A stretch of 64,000 nt of DNA from Deinococcales bacterium (lineage in GTDB: Bacteria > Deinococcota > Deinococci > Deinococcales > JAAFIG01). The DNA is taken from the NCBI GenBank assembly GCA_013298595.1, contig JAAFIG010000001.1, forward strand, positions 190,214-254,213, given 5' to 3'. Of this stretch, positions 60,804-64,000 are shown in pieces. How positions within the stretch are numbered: position 1 is the stretch's first letter; each line of letters starts with the position of its first letter. The position numbers were made by a program, and so were the translations under genes. The notes below the pieces were generated by a model. That model did no database searches. It saw nothing but the letters and a program-made list of their open reading frames with translations, and was not told the DNA's origin.

Positions 60804-61256
60804 ATGAAACCTATTCATTTCTTTGCCGCTGCAACCATCGCTGCTTTTGGTATTGCCAGTACCAGCACTGCTAAGAATTCGTATCGTTTACAAGCCATTG
60901 TTCAATTCAAACTCGACCCAGACCGCGACGATGGCACTCGAGTTGTGGGTTGCACTTATTGCCATATCAACAGTACAGGCGCTGCGCCGTGGAATCCATT
61001 TGGTTTGAATTTACGCAACACCTTCCGTAATGAAACCAAGAAAAGCGATCCATCCGATGTGCGAATCAAAGAAGCTTTGTTTGAAGTGTTAAAAAAGAAA
61101 TTGGACAGCGACGATGACGGTTACTTCGATGCGCTCGAGGTCTACGCTGGCACATTACCTGGCAATAAGGTCAGCACTCCAACTCGAGATGAAAAAGAAC
61201 TCGAGGCTGCATTTACGGCTTCTGGTGGTTTTGCTCAGTTTAAAGCTGCACCGTAA
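60804..61256 (+). CDS. Secreted protein with a single CxxCH motif and a Ca-binding-like loop
   Basis: 150 residues. Signal peptide MKPIHFFAAATIAAFGIASTSTA. The motif CTYCH (Cys50, Cys53, His54) could bind one c-type heme; NPFGLNLRNTF follows, as in a family of small cytochrome-like proteins with 'CxxCH...NPYG'. DSDDDGYFDALEV near residue 108 is an EF-hand-like or dockerin-like calcium loop. No clear axial Met is assigned. A redox or thioether role in the envelope is likely, but heme binding is unproven. Confidence 0.78.
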   Translation: MKPIHFFAAATIAAFGIASTSTAKNSYRLQAIVQFKLDPDRDDGTRVVGCTYCHINSTGAAPWNPFGLNLRNTFRNETKKSDPSDVRIKEALFEVLKKKLDSDDDGYFDALEVYAGTLPGNKVSTPTRDEKELEAAFTASGGFAQFKAAP

Positions 61257-61338
61257 GAATAGGCAAAAAACCCTAATTTCCTAGTCATTTTCTTGCTTTG
61301 TTAGATGCTCATAATACCCGTTTCACTAGGTATTTTCG

Positions 61339-61944
61339 CTACGCCGTCTTTGTGAGGTTTAACAGGCGGCGGATCACGGCTTGTCCAGAGGCTCTCAGCG
61401 CCTTAGGGTCAGTGGCGGTTGGCAACATTAGTGCAAGCTTGCAGACCATTGCGTCAATCATACGACACAGCGTTTCGATATCGCCAAAGTCAAGCAGCCC
61501 TGCACGACGCAATGCTTTCAAGTTGTCCATCAAAAGTGCCATTGGATAGGTCTCGTCAATCTCACGAAAGCGGTCGAGTCCCAAAATTGATGGGGCTTCA
61601 CGCACAACAATACGAGCATACCCAGCTTCAAGGCAAACATCGAGATACACTTCAAGACCCTCGAAGAGCATATCCACAAGATCGCCCTTCCCTGAGACTC
61701 GTCTGCGAATCGTCTGTATCGCTTCAGCCTGCATTGAAACGACCACCGCATCGAATAGCGCATCCTTGTCAGCAAAGTGATGATAGAACGCACCACGTGT
61801 AACACGGGCAGCGCGAGAGACTGCCTCAATACTTGTTGCAGCAAACCCATACTCGGCGAAGTTAACGCGACCCGCAGCGATAAGCGCGTCGCGTGTCGCA
61901 TCGCTATACTCTTCGCGCCTCGTCTTTTTCGGTTCAATCATCAT
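61339..61944 (-). CDS. TetR-family repressor, probably acquired
   Basis: 201 residues. DNA-binding part: TRDALIAAGRVNFAEYGFAATSIEAVSRAARVTRGAFYHHFADKDALFDAVV. The ligand domain (LEVYLDVCLEAGYARIVVREAPSILGLDRFREID...GLLDFGDIETLCRMIDAMVCKLALML) is of the type common in Proteobacteria. The gene has no CTCGAG and its codon use is richer in G+C than its surroundings. It is divergent from the SnoaL-like gene, and a 31-bp operator lies between them. Confidence 0.92.
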   Translation of the reverse strand: MMIEPKKTRREEYSDATRDALIAAGRVNFAEYGFAATSIEAVSRAARVTRGAFYHHFADKDALFDAVVVSMQAEAIQTIRRRVSGKGDLVDMLFEGLEVYLDVCLEAGYARIVVREAPSILGLDRFREIDETYPMALLMDNLKALRRAGLLDFGDIETLCRMIDAMVCKLALMLPTATDPKALRASGQAVIRRLLNLTKTA

Positions 61945-61963
61945 TAGACTTTAAGCCTAACGC

Positions 61964-62006
61964 TTGACATAATATATTCATAGTGTATATTACATACAGT
62001 ATGAAT
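61964..62006. promoter_or_regulatory. Promoter and 31-bp TetR operator
   Basis: A consensus promoter TTGACA (61964-61969), 16 bp, TATATT (61986-61991) reads toward the SnoaL-like gene. Over it lies the dyad ATTCATAGTGTAT-N5-ATACAGTATGAAT (61976-62006), 12 of 13 positions symmetric. A repressor bound here would block the -10. Confidence 0.75.
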
Positions 62007-62029
62007 GTGAATTCCAATCGGAGGCTTGA

Positions 62030-62494
62030 ATGAATGTTACTCAACAATTTGAACTTGTAAAAACACTAGGCGAGGCAAAGAGTCGCCAAGATGTCCGCGC
62101 TGCAATGAAGGTTCAGCACGAAAACATGCTCCTCGAGACCCCAGCCTTTGGCAGCACTGTTCGTGGCAAAGCTGCCAATGCTGCCGTGCTCGAGCATTTC
62201 TTCCAATCGTTCCCAGATTACAACGTGCATCTTGAAGGTTATGCAGGTGACGGCAAGTATCTGCTCTGCTGGGGCACAGTCTGTATGACAATGACTGGCA
62301 GGTGGTTTGGTCTGACAGGGAACGGGCATCAGACGAAGCTGCCCGTCTTTTTACGCTTCACATTCAAAGACGATCTGATCGCTAGTGAATATTTTCTGTT
62401 TGATCTCGCCGAATTCTGTGCCCAGTCGGGTGTCTCGACCGACGCTGTCCGCGCTCAGTTGTTCGTACCGCGCACCAAGGAGGTTCAATCATGA
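62030..62494 (+). CDS. SnoaL-like/NTF2-fold protein
   Basis: 154 residues. The pattern of a cone-shaped NTF2-like fold is present: AMKVQHENMLLETPAFGSTVRGKAANAAVLEHFFQSFPDYNVHLEGYAGDGKYLLCWGTVCMTMTG, ending with FTFKDDLIASEYFLFDLAEFCAQSGV. Members are ester cyclases, isomerases or ligand binders. GGAGG lies 6 nt before the ATG and the transcript has a normal leader. Its stop overlaps the next ATG. Two CTCGAG copies. Confidence 0.8.
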   Translation: MNVTQQFELVKTLGEAKSRQDVRAAMKVQHENMLLETPAFGSTVRGKAANAAVLEHFFQSFPDYNVHLEGYAGDGKYLLCWGTVCMTMTGRWFGLTGNGHQTKLPVFLRFTFKDDLIASEYFLFDLAEFCAQSGVSTDAVRAQLFVPRTKEVQS

Positions 62495-62982
62495 CTATTG
62501 ATGCTGCCATAACCAATTCCCCAGTGAACCTTACACACTTATTCACTGTCACTTACGGTATCAATCCAGCCATTCCGATCGGAGACACACCATTTGGCAG
62601 ACGTGTGCTATTTACCTGTAACGGCGGTCATTTTGAAGGACCGCGTCTTTCTGGCAAGGTGCTCGAGGGCGGAACCGATTGGGTCATGGTCGGCGCTGAC
62701 GGCACAGTCAAAGTTGATGTTGATCTTGTTCTCGAGACCGAAGATGGTGGTCTGATTCATGGCGCTTGGACTGGACAACTGACCGTATCACCACAACTTC
62801 TGCCAATCATCGCCGACCCTAGACAATGGGCGCAACTCAATTCCGAGAACTACTACTTTCGGGTCACGCCGCGCTTTGAGACTGGACACAAAACGCATCG
62901 GTGGCTGAACAACATTATCTGCGTTGCAAACGTGCGATTCCTCGAGAACGCGCTCGAATACCAAGTCGCGCACGTTCTGTAA
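62491..62982 (+). CDS. DUF3237 (UPF0311) family protein
   Basis: 163 residues. The DUF3237 pattern is clear: LTHLFTVTYGINPAIPIGDTPFGRRVLFTCNGGHFEGPRLSGKVLEGGTDWVMVGADGTVKVDVDLVLETEDGGLIHGAWTG, then YYFRVTPRFETGHKTHRWLNNIICVANVR. The fold is a beta-barrel of unknown activity, often near small-molecule catabolism genes. ATGA overlap with the SnoaL-like gene, so under the same TetR control. Three CTCGAG copies, all Leu-Glu. Confidence 0.88.
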   Translation: MTIDAAITNSPVNLTHLFTVTYGINPAIPIGDTPFGRRVLFTCNGGHFEGPRLSGKVLEGGTDWVMVGADGTVKVDVDLVLETEDGGLIHGAWTGQLTVSPQLLPIIADPRQWAQLNSENYYFRVTPRFETGHKTHRWLNNIICVANVRFLENALEYQVAHVL

Positions 62983-63176
62983 TATCGATTTTGGTAACTA
63001 ACATAGGGGTGCGTGCCAACGCCAATAGTTGACCGTTGGGCGGTTTTCGCGTAACTTCTGAGTGACTATAAAATAAATAATTGAAGTGAGAAGTAATGCT
63101 TATTTGAAGAATTGGATTCGCTATTTTTCCGAAATTTCGACCTTCATTACATTAACCCCCAGAATGGAGAACATTT
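62983..63176. other. Spacer with one hairpin
   Basis: AT-rich gap. GCCAACG...CGTTGGGC (63013-63041) followed by GGTTTT could be a weak terminator for the TetR-controlled unit. GGAGAAC precedes the next ATG. No other feature seen. Confidence 0.35.
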
Positions 63177-63923
63177 ATGACTGAAACCTTGAACAAAACC
63201 GAACGTTTTCAAGCACTGCACGTACCAGGCAAGCCGCTGGTGCTCTTCAACATCTGGGACGCGGGAAGTGCGAAGGCAGTAACCACAGGAGGTGCGAAGG
63301 CACTCGCCACTGGAAGCTGGTCTGTCGCCAACGCCTTGGGTTTCGCAGATGGCGAGCAAACCCCGCTGGGTCTCGCCATCGAAAACCTGCGGCGCATCGT
63401 GACCGCCACCGAGCTGCCAGTGACCGTCGATCTCGAGAGTGGCTACAATGAGATCGACAAGACGGTGGGCTTGGCACTCGAGGCTGGCGCTGTCGGCTGC
63501 AACCTCGAGGATAGCTTTCCGAAAAATGGCACGCTGCGAACAGTGCAGGATCAGGTCAAACGGCTCCGCCAAGCACGACAGGCAGCTGGTGATCGGTTCT
63601 TCATCAATGCTCGGACGGACGTGTTCTTTCAAAAGCCAGCCATGCAGCACGACGCGACCATGCTGGCAGAAGCCCTCGAACGGGCGCGGGCATACGCTGA
63701 AGTAGGCGCGGATGGACTCTTCGCCCCTGGACTGATGAACCTCGAGTTGATCACTCAGTTGGCTAAAGCTTCGCCACTACCCCTCAACATCATGGTGTCC
63801 GATGCAACTCCGCCCCTCTCAGCCCTGGCTGAAGCTGGTGTCGCTCGAGTGAGCTACGGTCCACGTCCTTACCTGCTGGCGATGCGGGCGCTTGAGAAGG
63901 CTGCGCGGGAAGCCAGTCGTTGA
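63177..63923 (+). CDS. Isocitrate lyase/PEP-mutase superfamily protein
   Basis: 248 residues. The family pattern is FQALHVPGKPLVLFNIWDAGSAKAVTTGGAKALATGSWSVANALGFADGE, then PVTVDLESGY (metal Asp), VGCNLEDSFP (Glu/Asp) and FFINARTDVFF (Arg). These enzymes cleave or form C-C or C-P bonds next to a carboxylate, as in PEP mutase or 2-methylisocitrate lyase. The KKCGH catalytic loop of the lyases is not seen, so the reaction is unknown. The gene is visibly richer in G+C than the rest of the window, pointing to transfer, yet carries about five CTCGAG copies. Confidence 0.88.
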   Translation: MTETLNKTERFQALHVPGKPLVLFNIWDAGSAKAVTTGGAKALATGSWSVANALGFADGEQTPLGLAIENLRRIVTATELPVTVDLESGYNEIDKTVGLALEAGAVGCNLEDSFPKNGTLRTVQDQVKRLRQARQAAGDRFFINARTDVFFQKPAMQHDATMLAEALERARAYAEVGADGLFAPGLMNLELITQLAKASPLPLNIMVSDATPPLSALAEAGVARVSYGPRPYLLAMRALEKAAREASR

Positions 63924-64000
63924 TCTCGAGATGCAGGTGTGAAATAAGCCTTAAGTTGTCCAATCTTCGGGTTGCCTTGATAATGACCATAAGCTCGGTA

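Noticed and set aside
1-64000. Search for transposases, integrases, phage, toxin-antitoxin, restriction-modification, CRISPR and rRNA genes
   Set aside because: None of the open frames showed DDE, tyrosine recombinase, methyltransferase, nuclease or toxin motifs, and no rRNA-like sequence was seen. In particular, no CTCGAG methylase is in this window.

Overview
The window looks like chromosomal DNA of a moderate-G+C member of the Deinococcota (Deinococcus-Thermus). The main reasons are two type IV prepilins with the N-terminal style usual in that phylum, and at least fifteen genes whose start codon lies 5-10 nt downstream of a TANNNT -10 element with no ribosome binding site (leaderless transcripts, well known in Deinococcus). 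G+C looks like the mid-40s by eye, low for the phylum, so genus is not assignable. I see no rRNA, CRISPR array, transposase, integrase or phage gene. One tRNA (Gln, anticodon UUG) is present.

The most striking feature is at DNA level. The palindrome CTCGAG is enormously over-represented: I counted 24 copies in the first 3 kb and 15 in one 2.1-kb gene, where well under one per kb is expected. It occurs in all three reading frames (as Leu-Glu, x-Arg-x or Ser-Ser/Arg), in spacers and in terminator stems. This resembles the HIP1 situation of cyanobacteria with a different word. Two stretches lack it: about 2.35 kb over the pilin genes and most of an adjacent O-antigen-ligase/polymerase-like gene, and about 0.9 kb around a TetR gene near the right end.

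Layout. 1-5.0 kb: an outer-membrane protein fragment, a histidine kinase/response regulator pair, and envelope proteins of unknown role. 5.1-8.0 kb: a lipoprotein, a nitroreductase and a type III polyketide synthase. 8.1-15.4 kb: a glycan-use locus with a ROK repressor, divergent sugar ABC transporter (no ATPase), esterase and GH3 beta-glucosidase. 15.4-19.8 kb: pectinacetylesterase-like protein, MoaD-MoaE fusion, a small kinase, an alpha/beta hydrolase and a receiver-only response regulator. 19.9-32.6 kb: tRNA-Gln, then a compact twelve-gene polysaccharide operon. It starts with three CDP-sugar enzymes, a sugar dehydratase/reductase and a thiamine-diphosphate enzyme, a set suggesting a yersiniose-like branched 3,6-dideoxyhexose, and continues with a flippase, glycosyltransferases, acyltransferases and an epimerase. 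The initiating phosphoglycosyltransferase is convergent at 32.6-34.1 kb.

34.4-36.9 kb: two prepilins and the ligase/polymerase, possibly a pilin glycosylation unit. 36.8-43.6 kb: a lipoprotein penicillin-acylase homologue with two lipoproteins, a Crp/Fnr regulator, a LolD-like ATPase and a TPR protein. 43.8-51.8 kb: a CRTAC1-like FG-GAP protein, a tiny acidic protein, and a co-oriented group (PRTase-like protein, unknown protein, DUF4388 protein, HAMP protein with 13 DPF repeats, ammonium transporter). 51.9-58.5 kb: a DUF255 thioredoxin-like protein, a self-regulated lactonase/SRPBCC/TetR unit, a membrane protein behind a DtxR-like operator, and rbfA-glmM. 58.7-64.0 kb: a beta-barrel protein, a lipoprotein, a CxxCH protein, and a probably acquired block (TetR, SnoaL-like, DUF3237, PEP-mutase family).
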